From assembly GCA_963854835.1 (NCBI GenBank), contig OY978526.1:27765073-27829072 (forward strand): a stretch of DNA of 64,000 nucleotides, read 5' to 3'. The position numbers and the translations under genes are program-made. Source of the stretch: Megamerina dolium (taxonomy: Eukaryota > Arthropoda > Insecta > Diptera > Megamerinidae). Below, one piece after another: positions 10,440-22,000 of the stretch (within the stretch, counting starts at the first letter, position 1; the number at the start of each line of letters is the position of its first letter). The notes under the pieces were generated by a model. The model was given only the letters and a program-made list of their open reading frames with translations, did not search any database and was not told the origin of the DNA.

Positions 10440-11470
10440 CTGCACCATCAAGAAGTGATTTACGGAATTCCATTGTGGAAATGATATTGGACGATTCGAA
10501 GATGAAAGAGACATCTCAACTGCGCGTTTATATTACATTTTACATGAAGCTATCCGCAAAATGGGTGCCGCGTTTGCTCAGCAAAACAAAAGCTTAACGA
10601 CAAGCACAACCTTTTGACGTCTTCAAAGGAGTCTTGGGCGATAGTCAACCGCAAATCGAATGAGTGTTTGCACCGTGTCATCACGGTAAACACCAGAGTC
10701 AAAGCAGTGGACTTTTCCAGGTTATGCAAGGTTATGATGGCCGTTTTTTTAGGATGTATACAGCATCCTTCACTTCGATTACCATGAATAGGGTAAAACT
10801 ATTAGCGGCGAATAATATACACAATGGGTGCCGTAGCTCAGTGGTTAGTGTGTTCGTCTTCTGATCTGTAGGTCGTGGTTCAATCCCCGGCTGATGCATA
10901 ACAAATTTAATATCGATAAGATTTTTCTTTCGAATGGTACCCACCTGTCGGCAAGCAATTGGCAATTCTTCCGACAGTAATAACTTGCCATGAAAAAGCT
11001 TCTTAAAGAACTCTGTGACAAAGCTCAGAAAAAGTTATGTCACAAGTGTTCTGCCGTTCGGAACCGGCTAAAATAAGTAGATCCCTTCTAATACTGTCCA
11101 AAATTTAAGACGCACAACAGTAATGGAAGAGAAGCTCGGCCAATGAGCCCTTTGGGGCTTTAAGTGCCACATATTTTTTTTTTTTTTTTAATATACACAA
11201 TTGTTGGGCAGCTTCGATATTGATTTAAACCAAAAACAGCCACATTTGGCGAAGAAAAAAGTGTTATTTCACCATAGCAGCGCACTGGCGTAGAAATCCT
11301 CAGTAGCAACGACCAAAGTTGGTTGAATACAACAGATTCCCAAATTAAGCTCCTCCGAGTATTTTCTGTTTCTAAACCTGAGAAAAAGATAATGGTCGAA
11401 CCGAACTGAAGCTACAGAAACTGTGTCAAATCCCTGACTGACGGCGAAGAAGAAATTCTGTTTGTTTGGT
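10440..11470 (+). pseudogene. Irritans-like mariner remnant split by a SINE
   Basis: Plus-strand pieces in shifting frames match the mariner transposase order: an N-terminal region near 10500-10640, a block similar to the remnant at 58690-59480 (FFLGC...I..ITMNRVKLL-like near 10740-10810), then after the SINE DLNQKQPHLAKKKVLFHH-like and APSEYFLFLNLRKR-like blocks (11210-11400). Excising 10826-11188 with one TAATATACACAAT rejoins the two parts. Many stops and frameshifts are present. The irritans-type assignment rests on recalled similarity. Confidence 0.75.
10826..11188 (+). mobile_element. tRNA-headed SINE copy 2, full length (reference copy)
   Basis: This is the best copy and defines the family. 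It starts GGGTGCCGTAGCTCAGTGG, containing a polymerase III A box, and has a B box GGTTCAATCC near 10878-10887. A ~270-bp body follows (CACCTGTCGGCAAGCAATTG, TAACTTGCCATGAAAAAGC, TTCGGAACCGGCTAAAATAA) and the element ends ...AAGTGCCACATA plus about 15 T residues. TAATATACACAAT occurs exactly at 10813-10825 and 11189-11201, a 13-bp target-site duplication, so both ends are fixed and the length is 363 bp. The T-run on the head-bearing strand is unusual. Confidence 0.93.
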
Positions 11471-11607
11471 GCGACTGTAAGAGATTCGTACATTATGTGA
11501 TGTTAGCAGTTTATTAAACTATTCATTTTGTACTCTTCTGTAAAACAAACAATTGAAGAAAAAGGCTGACGCATATCACCAAGATCACATCGGACCTCAA
11601 GTATCTC

Positions 11608-11885
11608 TGACTTCTTCTTCTTCTTCTTCTTCTTCTTATGTGGCCATAACAACCGATGATCGAGTTAGGCCAAACATATAATGCGGCGCCAGTCTTCTCT
11701 GTTAGAACAGGAATAATGTGGTACTTGTAGAGTGTGATTTTCGATCTTCGAGAAAAGGCTCGATGACTCAATTGCTTACTCAGCCTACTACGCATGGTCT
11801 CCAGGTTGACGTCATTACAGTCGTTGATTCTGGTTCCAAGTGTAATTGTTAACAGGGACGTGTTGTCCTTTCTTTGACTACTTGA
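11608..11885 (-). mobile_element. RTE-clade fragment with (AAG)n tail
   Basis: Minus-strand 3' part of the RTE family, with the terminal GGCCACATAAG followed by an (AAG)n tail (the TTC run at 11608-11637). Most of the segment between the C-terminal word near 11690 and a block near 11700-11885 (SLITLGTRINDCNDVN-like, then LSKQLSHRAFSRRSKITLYK) is deleted. Its differences from the 35161 copy are shared with the copy at 52573-53412. Confidence 0.8.
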
Positions 11886-14716
11886 CAAATATTAAAAACT
11901 TGGCTATTTAGTTGGAACCTTCAACTCTCAAATTACAATTTTTTTGATTTCTATAACATTTTCGCATGACTGACGTTTAAAGTTGGCTTTAAAATTGGAA
12001 TGAGAAAAAGAGAAAAAATGCCCAAATCAAATATTTTATATTAATATTAAGTTTGTTTCTTAAAATGAGTCAAAAAAATTGAAATACAATATATTGACTA
12101 GTTGAACGCCATTTTGGATATAGAAAATATTCCTTTTGAGTAACGATATTTCATTGGTTTTTGTAGATTGTATAAAGAGTATTTATTGAAAAAAAAAATG
12201 TATATCTTTCTCATCCAAAATTCCTTTCTTGTAATATAAATACAGAGATGATATTATCCATAATTCACCTATACACACACACAAGGACATACTAATTATA
12301 TACATTTGAAGCACTTAGTCGCAACATAACAGTTAACTTTTATGTGACGATGGCAGTAATTAAAATCATTTCACACCCATCCAATGTAACGACATCAACA
12401 ACATTAAGTTGCCCAACTAATGGCATTTAGCAAAGCAGTTCAGCCTACCTAAAAAGTGTGCATACATATACGGTATATATAAATTGTTGCCACAATGGTA
12501 ATTATCGTTTTAAGACATTTACGCCCCAAACACTTGTACTCACACACACACACACATACATCCAATTTACAAATGACCATTTAAAATAATCACTTTGTTA
12601 ATAATTTCTGTTGCCAACTTCACCTACCTTGTCGACTTCTTCTACTTATTCGTCTTTTTATGCTACTTGCTACTTGAGATTTGAAGGACACACACACAAA
12701 CTTCTTATTGTGGTTGTGGGCCAAGGTGAATAATCCCTTGTGTACAATTCAGTGTGTTGTACTTTCTTCTGCTGACGGATGGTGATGGCCATTCTACGAT
12801 TTCAAGGATTTTGCATAAAACTTAAGTACACGAGACAAAATGTTTGTATTGCAGGGTGTGTTTTTGTGGCGAGACACGTGTTTATTGAAGTTCAAAAAAT
12901 CTATTTTACTAATTGCTAATGGCCAAATTCAATTGGATGGAGACGAAAATACATACAAGTAAATAAAAGTATGTAGCAACATAAAGCTTTTCACTAATTA
13001 ATTTCATTTGATTTTTGCTCCATCAATTTCTGTTTCTTCTTTTTCACTTTCTCTTCTCCACTTTAGCACTGGGCATACACGATTTAAGTCGAAATAAATC
13101 CATGTGGTCATCAAAGTAAAGAAAACTTTTGTTTTTCGACAAATTGATTTGATTGGTGAAATAAAACTTTCGTCTTTCTATTGAACCTTTAATTAGAAAC
13201 ATGAGATTTTCTACATACTCAGACTTACTTAATATGTAAAAATAGAAGGAAAGTAAAAACTTTTTGTTTTCCCTTGTGCGTGTGTGTGTGTGGCATTATT
13301 TTCATAACATAAAAGTCATTTGTCAGCTGCTTCATGTTCATTCTGCACGTACTACTTGTACTTGTACTAGACAGCTGAGCTATGTAAATTTTTAATTAGC
13401 AACACACGCAACCATTTTAAAATAAATTACTCTAAATAAACATGATTTCACTCACGCACATACATACGTCCTATATGTATGAAAACAATTAATTTCTGGA
13501 TCTATGCTATGTAACATATAAGAATGAAAGATTGTGTGTTTGACTTTCTGGTTGGCTGTTGTTTGGCTTGTTTCTGATATGATTTATGTTGTGGTAATTA
13601 AATAAAAGAAGGAGTAAAATTTTGTAAAAAGGAAAAGAAAAAGGATCCGCTTCATAGAAGAAAGTTTGTTCAATTATTCAAATTTGAGGAAAATTTTACG
13701 TAAAACCAATTCATTTATCCCTTTTTCTGTCTTGAAATAAGGGATCTTATACATACTTGAGATTTTAAGGTCTTATTTAATTAAGAACATAGCATATAGT
13801 TTATTATGATATCATTTTTCTTCAGTTTCAGGGCTTACTTGACATAAACACATGATATTTTTGGTGTAGAAAACGAATGGTGTTAAATGAATTGCTCTAT
13901 TAATTGACGATATAAACTTTATACTATTTTAATGGTAAATTAAAAATCAACTACATGGTACGATGTACTATTTAGCATTACTAACTCCAATCGAATTAGG
14001 TCAAGTGAATCTAGAAACTAAAATAATTGTATGATAAATTATAACAAAAAACAAAAACAAACAAAAAATTGCAGCCAAATTTTCAATAGAAAATTCTTCT
14101 GTCGGATTTTCTGAAATATTTATTAATATTATAATATAATATTTATTAATTAATATCAAACAGCGAGTATTTATATCCACTTTTTTCCCATCCATCCAAT
14201 TGGAGCTTATAATGCTCAAGTCTCGAACGTCATTCATCTTTATTGAATATTTTGTATGTTGCTCATTTGCCAGAATAGTACTCTAAACTGAATTTAAAAT
14301 ACTTTCCTGTATAATCGAAATTAATCTTCAAACAAAATTTACATTTTTCCATTAACAAATTGACAATTTCATATGGCAAATATCGTTATTTTTCTCTTTA
14401 GCATTATTATAAAATTTAAAGAATCTTATTTTTTCGCTAAAATCATATTCTGCACAAAATTTTCAAGATTTATTATTTTTATTAACAAAATTTTACATAT
14501 TTTGCACCATTTTGTTGAAAATATTACCATGCAGTTTTACTTCATTTTATTTTTCTGGACAAAATAACGTCACTATACTAAATTTCCAGATAATAGAATC
14601 AATAAGAGTCACGCCTTCCAAAGAATTGTTAAAATAATTTCACATTATATATGGAGACTATGATTATTTGCAAACGGAATGGCATCAAATTTTACGTAGC
14701 TGATGTAGGTGCGGTA
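11886..14716. other. Gene-free stretch, low transposon content
   Basis: No coding sequence or recognised element. The part 12250-13700 has CA/GT microsatellite tracts (near 12268, 12538 and 13278) and few repeats, so any intronic control elements of the homeobox gene could lie here. That is speculation. Confidence 0.5.
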
Positions 14717-15048
14717 GGTGCCGTTGCTCAGTTGTTGCTGCGTTGGTCCTCTGATCTGTAGGTCATGGGTTCAATCCCCGGCTGAACGGTGTCCACCTGT
14801 CGTCAGGCAATTGGTAATTCTTCCGGCAGTAACAACTTGCCATGAAAAAGCTTCTGAAAAAAATGGAGCACTGTGACAAAGCTCAGAAAAAGTTATGTCG
14901 CAAGGGATATGCTTTTCCGAACCGGTTGAAATCAGTAGGTCGCTTTTAAATTTGTCCAAAATTTAGCAAGAAATACAGTACTGGATGAGAAGCACGAACA
15001 AAGAGCCATTCGGGGCTCATAAGTGCCATATCTTTTTTTTTTTTTTTT
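14717..15048 (+). mobile_element. tRNA-headed SINE copy 3
   Basis: Head GGTGCCGTTGCTCAG, B-box-like GGTTCAATCC and body as in the 10826 copy, ending GTGCCATATC plus about 16 T. About 39 bp following the head (the GATGCATAACAAATTTAAT region) is deleted. No clear target duplication. Confidence 0.9.
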
Positions 15049-18000
15049 GTAAGATTTTCATTACAAAACAAGATTTAGAATAATTCATCGGAAAATGTTC
15101 GTACCTTTAAATTAATAAGATTCACAAAGTTACATGGATATGTGTACTTTGAACTGATCAGGTTTCGTGAAAGCTTAGTAAAAGTAATTGGTACAATTGA
15201 ACTAAGTCAAATCATCTTCTTGGAAATATATTATTACCATCGAGTTCCTTGTACCCAAACTTGGTAGAAATGATTTGTTTCCTTCTTTAATTCAAGTACA
15301 ACAGTCTATTAATCCAACAGAAGATACAGAAACAAATTGGAATGGGCTGAAATGATTTCTGTCTTTACTTCAATACTTTTGAAGACCTTTGCATGGGGTT
15401 CGATTTAGGACCTCCTCTGTGCAGTCGGTTTTGGACCACTTTTTTAAAAATACAATATACCGAGAAGTCCTTTGAGCAAAGTGAGAAGTAAAAATTGCCG
15501 CATACTTACAAATGACAGCAATCCACTGACGCTACTGACATTTCGGCAGTTAGCACTATTTCTACCGAATATTGGCATGGTCGGTATAATACCTCCTGCC
15601 GGCGTGGGACCCCTCTCGGCTATTGTATGATTGTCTTAAATTTAATAAAGTTATCTACAGATGTGATTCACAATTTTCAAAACAATGTTTTAATAATCTT
15701 TTGACTCGACTCATGATATAATAACATTTTAGCAAGGGAAGCAATTTTTTATCGTATACACACTGTTGTCTAGTATACCTACATACATACATACATATAT
15801 TCATGTAGAATGATATACTTTGTATATCGTAGTGAAATTAAAATGGAATAAATTATAAGCAACGGCAGTACAGTTCTACCGAATGGTGAGATATGTATAT
15901 GTAATTTTACATACACCCACAACCCATGGGTACTTTATTTGAGCTATTTTAATCAATTTTTACAAACATTTTGATCTCTAGGAAGCAAACGAAAAATAGC
16001 AACAACAACTGACAGTCCATGGTAAATTCGCTAACAAACAATTAAACTGCTAACATGCGATAACAATAGGAATTGGCAACGATGGTATTTGTGTTTTTTG
16101 TTTTTTGGCATCATGGCAATAATTCACTTTATCAAAAAAATGTTTTTTTCAACATTGAATGCGTTTGCTTGCTGAATTGAATTGCGTTACCAACATAAAA
16201 TTGAGTTGTTTGCTTCGTTGAATTGGGACGGTTGATTTTATTCATGTTATCTACTATTAAGCCGTTAGTTAAACTGTCAGTGTATATTTTTGTTGGCTTT
16301 TTTTTTTGTTTCATTTGTTGAAAATTTAATTTAATTAAAAAATATTAGATTTCTTGTTGTTAGCAAAGCATACAAAAATAACATGCGACCTATTAGAGTT
16401 CCAACAGAAGCACAGAGCTTTCAAAATCAGTGACATAAAGATAATCACTAAATTGTCCACTAAAATGGATTGACACATTTTCACAAATCTAGTCTTACTG
16501 ATTTTTAATTATAAATTCCCACATACTCTACAACTTTGCTTATATTTTCATGAAAATTACCTTCACAAAATATTGTATTTAGTAGCCACACACGCAAACA
16601 GCTTAATTGTATAACTTGCTTTCAACAACTTGTTCGTATCAAATAATAACATATTCAAGATACCGACCTGTACTGTTCGTACAATATTTTCAACTAATTG
16701 ACTCAATTTTCCCATATGCGTGTACATGTAGATGTAGGCATTTATGTATAAGAAGTCAAACTATAAAACTTCCACAAAAAGCGGATAATGAATAATTAAA
16801 GCATTGATTTAAGCCTGATGCAATGATACTCGCATGTGTTAACTATACTCGTATGTGATTGCATAAAGTTATATGCTCAACAAAAACGATGAAAACCATA
16901 ATGAAAGCATATACAGAAATACATTGTCATCATCATAGAATTATATAGTTTCATATACGAGTCTATAGCGTACCTATTAGATATTCATATGTAGAAATTC
17001 CTGTCTAATTATAGTATTTTAACTTAAATACCAACGTTTTGCTCATAATTGTTAAAAGTTTGTGCAAGTTCCTATACATAAGTATTTATGTGGGTGTTTT
17101 AACTTAAGTTGTTATAATGCCATAACTATTACATATTTCATTAGACTTATAAAATATTCAATATGGCGTATCATCCCCCCCAAAAAAGAAAAATGAAAGG
17201 AAAACCGAATAGAAATTGAAAGCTTTGTTCAATGTTTAGCAAGCATATTACTCATACTAGAATGTTGAATACAAAAATAATAATAATGATTCAATTACAA
17301 TGCACAATGCGCATACTCCATAAATATATGGCAGATATACATATTGAAATGGTCGTGTAATGGGGAGTGGTTATAAAAGTTAGTTGCAAAGCAATGTGGT
17401 ATTCTTTTATTCGATATTTATTTTATTATCATATTTATTATAATTAAATAGCAGCAAATAATTTAAAGAGAATCCATAAAACCATAGCACATATTGCACA
17501 TTTATAAAGTAGTGCTGTTATTTAATTACATAATCTGATTAATCAAAATTTAGATTTAACAATTCTTCGATTAATACAAATTTTGATTAATCTAAGTTCT
17601 AATTTATCAACTATTCGATTAATTTAAATTTTGATTAAAAAAATAATTTTTTAATTAATCGAAAAATTTATTAATCGTAATTTGATTAATCAATTATTCG
17701 ATTAATTGTAATTTCGATTAATCAAATCATTTTAAGCTAAGCGAAAATCTTATTATTCAAATGATTTATTAATTGATTAATCAAAATGTTGATTAATCAG
17801 ATCGTTTCATTAATTGCACGAACCATAATATACAGAGAACTTTGTAGAGTATCGTATTTTCGAATATAAATATAATATGAATAAAAATTCTATATCGTAA
17901 ATAACATCATTTTTATGCTATATGGCAATTGAATGTAATGTCGTGAATATGAGCATCTTGATTGTTCCGAGTGTGGTGCAGCTTTAAGCTCTATTTTCGT

Positions 18001-18361
18001 CTATTTTCTCAATTAATCTGTGAAATGTAGCGTGGTAATAATGCAACACTTCATATATGAGGAAGTAGGTACTGTTAGATGTTAGAAAAATAAAATTTAA
18101 CAATTATAATATTGGAAGAGAATCTTGGCTGTGGTAGTGCTAAGTTTGTGATATACTTTAAGGCTTTCCATTTTTCCACTCTAAGACCCTTGGTTGGTTG
18201 GTTAGTTAAAGGGAATGTTCTGGCCAGCAACTCAATTACCACTTAAGTTTTCAAATCAATTTCTATATTTATATAGAACCTAAGGACTTTTCAAAATTCT
18301 GTGTGCTATTCTAAAAAATATTTTGACTTTATCAGGCAGTTTCTTCAAATTGCATATTATA
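15049..18361. other. Gene-free AT-rich stretch
   Basis: No coding sequence is supported. 15400-15650 is richer in GC and looks like a decayed repeat end, unidentified. A GATTAATC-rich cluster occupies 17535-17815 (separate entry). Confidence 0.5.
17535..17815. repeat. Cluster of GATTAAT / ATTAATC words
   Basis: In about 280 bp the words GATTAAT, ATTAATC or the palindrome GATTAATC occur roughly fifteen times, at irregular spacing of 15-35 bases and on both strands, for example CTGATTAATCAAAATTTAG and TTCGATTAATTGTAATTTCG. It could be a decayed tandem repeat or a cluster of homeodomain-type TAAT sites. I favour decayed repeat because spacing words such as CAAATTTTGATTAAT recur. Confidence 0.65.
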
Positions 18362-19344
18362 TTGGTGATCGAAAAAGTTCGGTAAAAATTGTCGTTAGAT
18401 GGTTCTAAAATGTAACATCTCTGGTAATATTAATTGCATCTGGCTATACTAGAGCTTGTTTGAAAGGTGATATTTTAAGGCTCATTTTGTTAAAAGACAT
18501 GAAAAATTGAGCAATACCCGCACATAAGCAGCTTGAACGTTGTTAGGGAATCAGGCATTCATCGCCACACAGTTTTCAAACATTTAAAAAAAGCTGGATA
18601 TACAAAGAAACTCAATGTTTGGGTGGTACATGAATTAGGAGTTAAAAAATTTAAAGGAGCGAATTTCGATTTTGGATTCACTGCTAAAACGGAACGAAAT
18701 CAAACCATTTCTGAAGCGAATGATTACAGGCGATGAAAAGTGGATCACGTACGACAATATTGTGAAAAAAAGATCATGGACGAAGTGAGGTGAAGCTTCG
18801 CAAACGGTGGAAAAGCCAAAATTGACACCAAGTAAGGTAATACAGTGTGTCTGGTGGGATTGGAAGGTAATTGTTCATTATGAGCTTCTATGACCTGGTC
18901 AAACGATTGATTCTGATCTCTACCATCAACAATTAGTGAGATTTTAGTAAGTAATTCAATTAAAACGGCCAAAATTGATCAACAGAAATTGTGTTGTATT
19001 CCACCAAGACAACGCCAGACCACACACATCTCTGATGACTTAACAGAAACTGTGAGAGCTTGGCTGGGAACCTGTACCTTCAGATGATCATTTATTTCGA
19101 TCTCTGCAGAACTCTCTTAATGGTGTAAATTTAAATTCAGTAGAGGCCTGCAAAACGCACTTGGATCAGTTTTTCGCTCACAAACCCCAGAAGTTCTACA
19201 CAGATAGAATAATGGCTTTACCCCAAAAAGGGCAAAAGGTTATCGATCAAAACGCCATATATTTGGTATCATGAAGCTCGTTTCAAATATAAGACAAACG
19301 TGTTTCATTTTTGGTCAAATTTGTAACCGAACTTTTTCGAACAC
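18362..19344 (+). pseudogene. Mellifera-like mariner, internally deleted, with TIRs
   Basis: Terminal inverted repeats share CGAAAAAGTTCGGT (18369-18383 and, inverted, 19326-19339). TA flanks both ends. The shifted plus frames show mariner order: a helix-turn-helix block (GIHRHTVFKHLKKAGYTKKL), DEKWITYDN-like near 18730, SWTK.GEASQTVEKPKLTPSK near 18775, VFHQDNARPH-like near 18990, and MALPQKGQKVIDQNAIYLV-like near 19210. At 983 bp it is shorter than a full ~1.3 kb mariner. Compared with the copy at 46590 it lacks about 200 bp after TTTTGTTAAAA. Confidence 0.85.
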
Positions 19345-20742
19345 TAAATATTTCCTCATAGTTTTCATATTATATTTCCTTTTAGTCAGTGAGCACTATA
19401 CAATTCAAATAATTTCGACCTCTACGACCAATCAAAAATTTACGAAATTTCAATACAACATCGGGGGTTCTAATGTGACATTATTTTGAATCACAGCAAA
19501 ATGTTTTCTAGGATAATTTGTATAAGTCTAATTTTAATGTTATCATTTTTCATAGATTACAGGCAATACTTAAGTGAAATAAGAATTGAGTCGAATTGGA
19601 AAAATACGAAATCACATTGCAGTAAATCAATGATATAGTATTTCTAAATTATTTACTCCATTTAGATGTACCATAACCTTCATAAATTTGATTGTATGTA
19701 AATCCATTTAAATCCATTTTAATGCCATCAAAAGGGTGTATCACTAAAGTTAACCATAACAACATCATAGCTTCCATAATATCATCGTCGCAATCGTAGT
19801 CATCAACATAAAGCATCAGCAATCATCATCATCAATAATGATGATGACAATAATTTTAGCAACAAACTCGAGCATCGGTCTAGAACTCCCTCTCATCGAT
19901 ACGGAACACAAGAAAGGGTGTGCTCGGTAGATGCAATGGGTTAGAGCATTGACTCTCCATAGAACATTTTGAAAATACAATTAAGTGAATTTGCATTAAA
20001 TGAAGAATTTTATTGAAAATTAATTTCTGAATGTACATACATAATCGTACTTACAAAGGCACATATCAAATTATATTTCAACTTCATTTATCATAGCGTT
20101 TGTTGTTGTTGCTGTTACTATTGTAAAAATTCTATTATTATTATTATTATTACCTCAGTAATTGCTCACTTATAGAATGTATAGAATGTGATTTGATTAA
20201 TTTTCAATGAAGCCAAATTATTCATACATGCAATTAGTCGCACCAAACGAATTGATTGAGCGCATAGAAACTCTATGTTTCGTCAAATACATACCTATTT
20301 TCGATGTTTAATCTAATATTAATAATTCACTGAAATATGTATTTTCGAATACTCATTAGAATGTGATTAAATCGAATGCATTACGTCATTATCCCTAACT
20401 ATTAGTTGTATTCATGTCGACGTACTTATTGTGGGGACAATAAATCATTTATTTTGTTGATTGATAATACCTTGTGTAACTAGGTTCCAAATGAAATATT
20501 AACTCCATTGCCAACTTTTTGAATATATAGTTATCATATAATTGTATAATAAACGTTACTTAACGAGCCATTATAATTTGTCAATCTAGTGGATAAATTC
20601 AAAAACAAATGCGATCGTCGAAAATTAATTAGAATATAGAAGTCGCATATAGTCGCATAGTGAAATCCTAGTAGATATTAATGCAAATACTACTTTTTAT
20701 TCCTACTACATTCTATCTCTTGTTCTCACACACTACTTACAG
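19345..20742. other. Gene-free stretch upstream of the C15 exon
   Basis: Immediately precedes the splice acceptor at 20741-20742, so it is intronic for that transcript. No coding sequence or recognised element; simple ATT and CAT repeats occur near 19800-19850 and 20135-20152. Confidence 0.55.
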
Positions 20743-20974
20743 ACGTCAAACTGCAGAAGAACGTGAAGCCGAACGTCAAGCCGCAAATCGTTTAATGCTC
20801 TCACTGCAGGCAGAGGCAATTAGTAAAGGATTTGCACCACCACCTTCAGCACCACTACAAGCAGCCGCAGCAGCGGCGGCGGCAGCAGCAGCACAACAGA
20901 CAGTGAATGGAGCACCATTAGCGGCCCTTCATGGTCTTCAGCCATGGGCTGAAACACATGCAGCCGGATGCTAA
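20743..20974 (+). CDS. C15: C15/clawless (TLX-family) homeobox gene, last coding exon
   Basis: A splice acceptor (CACACACTACTTACAG) ends at 20742. The exon enters with the third base of an Arg codon and reads [18 protein letters not shown], then [12 protein letters not shown], an 11-alanine tract, [12 protein letters not shown] and a stop at 20972-20974. The residues directly after the homeodomain in TLX/HOX11 proteins and Drosophila C15 are [14 protein letters not shown], and the C-terminal LQ.LQPW motif is also typical, so the family is clear. The protein is a DNA-binding transcription factor, known in Drosophila for a role in distal leg patterning. The homeodomain itself is not in this exon, and no exon encoding it is seen upstream, so a long intron probably covers the left part of the window. 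About 77 codons are present here. The alanine tract uses mixed GCN codons. Confidence 0.92.
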
Positions 20975-21359
20975 TCCAAAGATTCAAATCATCATCAGCC
21001 ATCACCAAATAGTACAGAGCGAACAGAAATGATACACTAGAGCTACTGCAAAAAAGGTGACAAGATGAGGAATTCATTCATTTATTCATGTGATATGCTT
21101 GTATTGTACGATATGTACGTATATATGTATGTATGGATATGTAATTAAAATGAGAATGTATGTATGCTTGTATAAATGTCGATGTACGAGTATGTGTGCA
21201 CGTAGATGAATGCATGATGTTTGTGATAGACTTATTAAGAATTACACTTTAAGTACTTACAAACAAATAATATTCATATGTGGAGTTAACATGCACAAGC
21301 CATGGGTTGGGTTTGTAATGATGAAAAAAAAAAAACCAACTCTGTCTCATTTTTAGGTC
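20975..21359 (+). other. Probable 3' UTR of C15
   Basis: Follows the stop codon directly and holds no other feature apart from TATGTATG simple sequence near 21117-21170. No convincing AATAAA poly(A) signal is close; the 3' end cannot be placed. Confidence 0.5.
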
Positions 21360-22000
21360 GAAAAATTATAACAGAGACCACCCTAAAGACTTAAAGAATT
21401 TGGGAATATCACTTAGTCCCATATCAGCTTGATTCATAGACAGAATATTATGTCGTTTGTTCTTCGTCATCATTACTGCAACACCTCTAAAATTCTTGGA
21501 GGAGCTCTGTATCGGATCAGATGTGTAGGGCCAGTCTTTGTTTGAGATTCCGAAAACATATCGGACACATACCTTAAAGCCTTGAAGTAATTTATTATAG
21601 CCGTTAGTTCGATCTTAGCTAGTTTCTCGACTTAGTTAGGGAAAGCTCTATCCATATTTTGGATCTTATTTAAGACTCAGTCAGTCAGACTCAGACAGAA
21701 GGTGTTTCACGCTTCTACCCCTACTTACCATCGGTGCAATTCCTACGGGGGCTCTGCGTCTGACGTTATAAGACTCGAACTACAAAGTCACTAAGCATTA
21801 TCTTATCAAAATTTGATCTAATAAGTTTGAATTAGACTATCCATAAGGCCAATCCCTGTTCGAAGTGCGGAAATAAAAGATAAGGCAAAGTTCCAACACA
21901 AACTATACGATCCAGTAGAATTTATCATCCGAATATCTTGCGCATTGCCAGACGTAAGACGGAACTCAGAGGCCATACTCTCCAACAGACCTTCGATAGT
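21360..22000 (-). other. Possible decayed non-LTR retrotransposon 3' region
   Basis: More GC-rich than its surroundings. A minus-strand frame gives RKLAKIELTAIINYFKAL, then RYVSDMFSESQTKTGP, and another gives DMGLSDIPKFFKSLGWS, which recalls the C-terminal end of Jockey/I-type non-LTR elements. Similarity is weak and from memory. Confidence 0.3.

Noticed and set aside
10826..10890. Genuine tRNA gene
   Set aside because: The A and B boxes are present, but the acceptor stem does not close and the same head starts several interspersed copies with a shared 270-bp body; it is a SINE head.
20820..21077. Minus-strand ORF opposite the C15 exon
   Set aside because: It is the antisense of the alanine/leucine-rich coding exon; the plus frame has a splice acceptor and clear TLX-family motifs.
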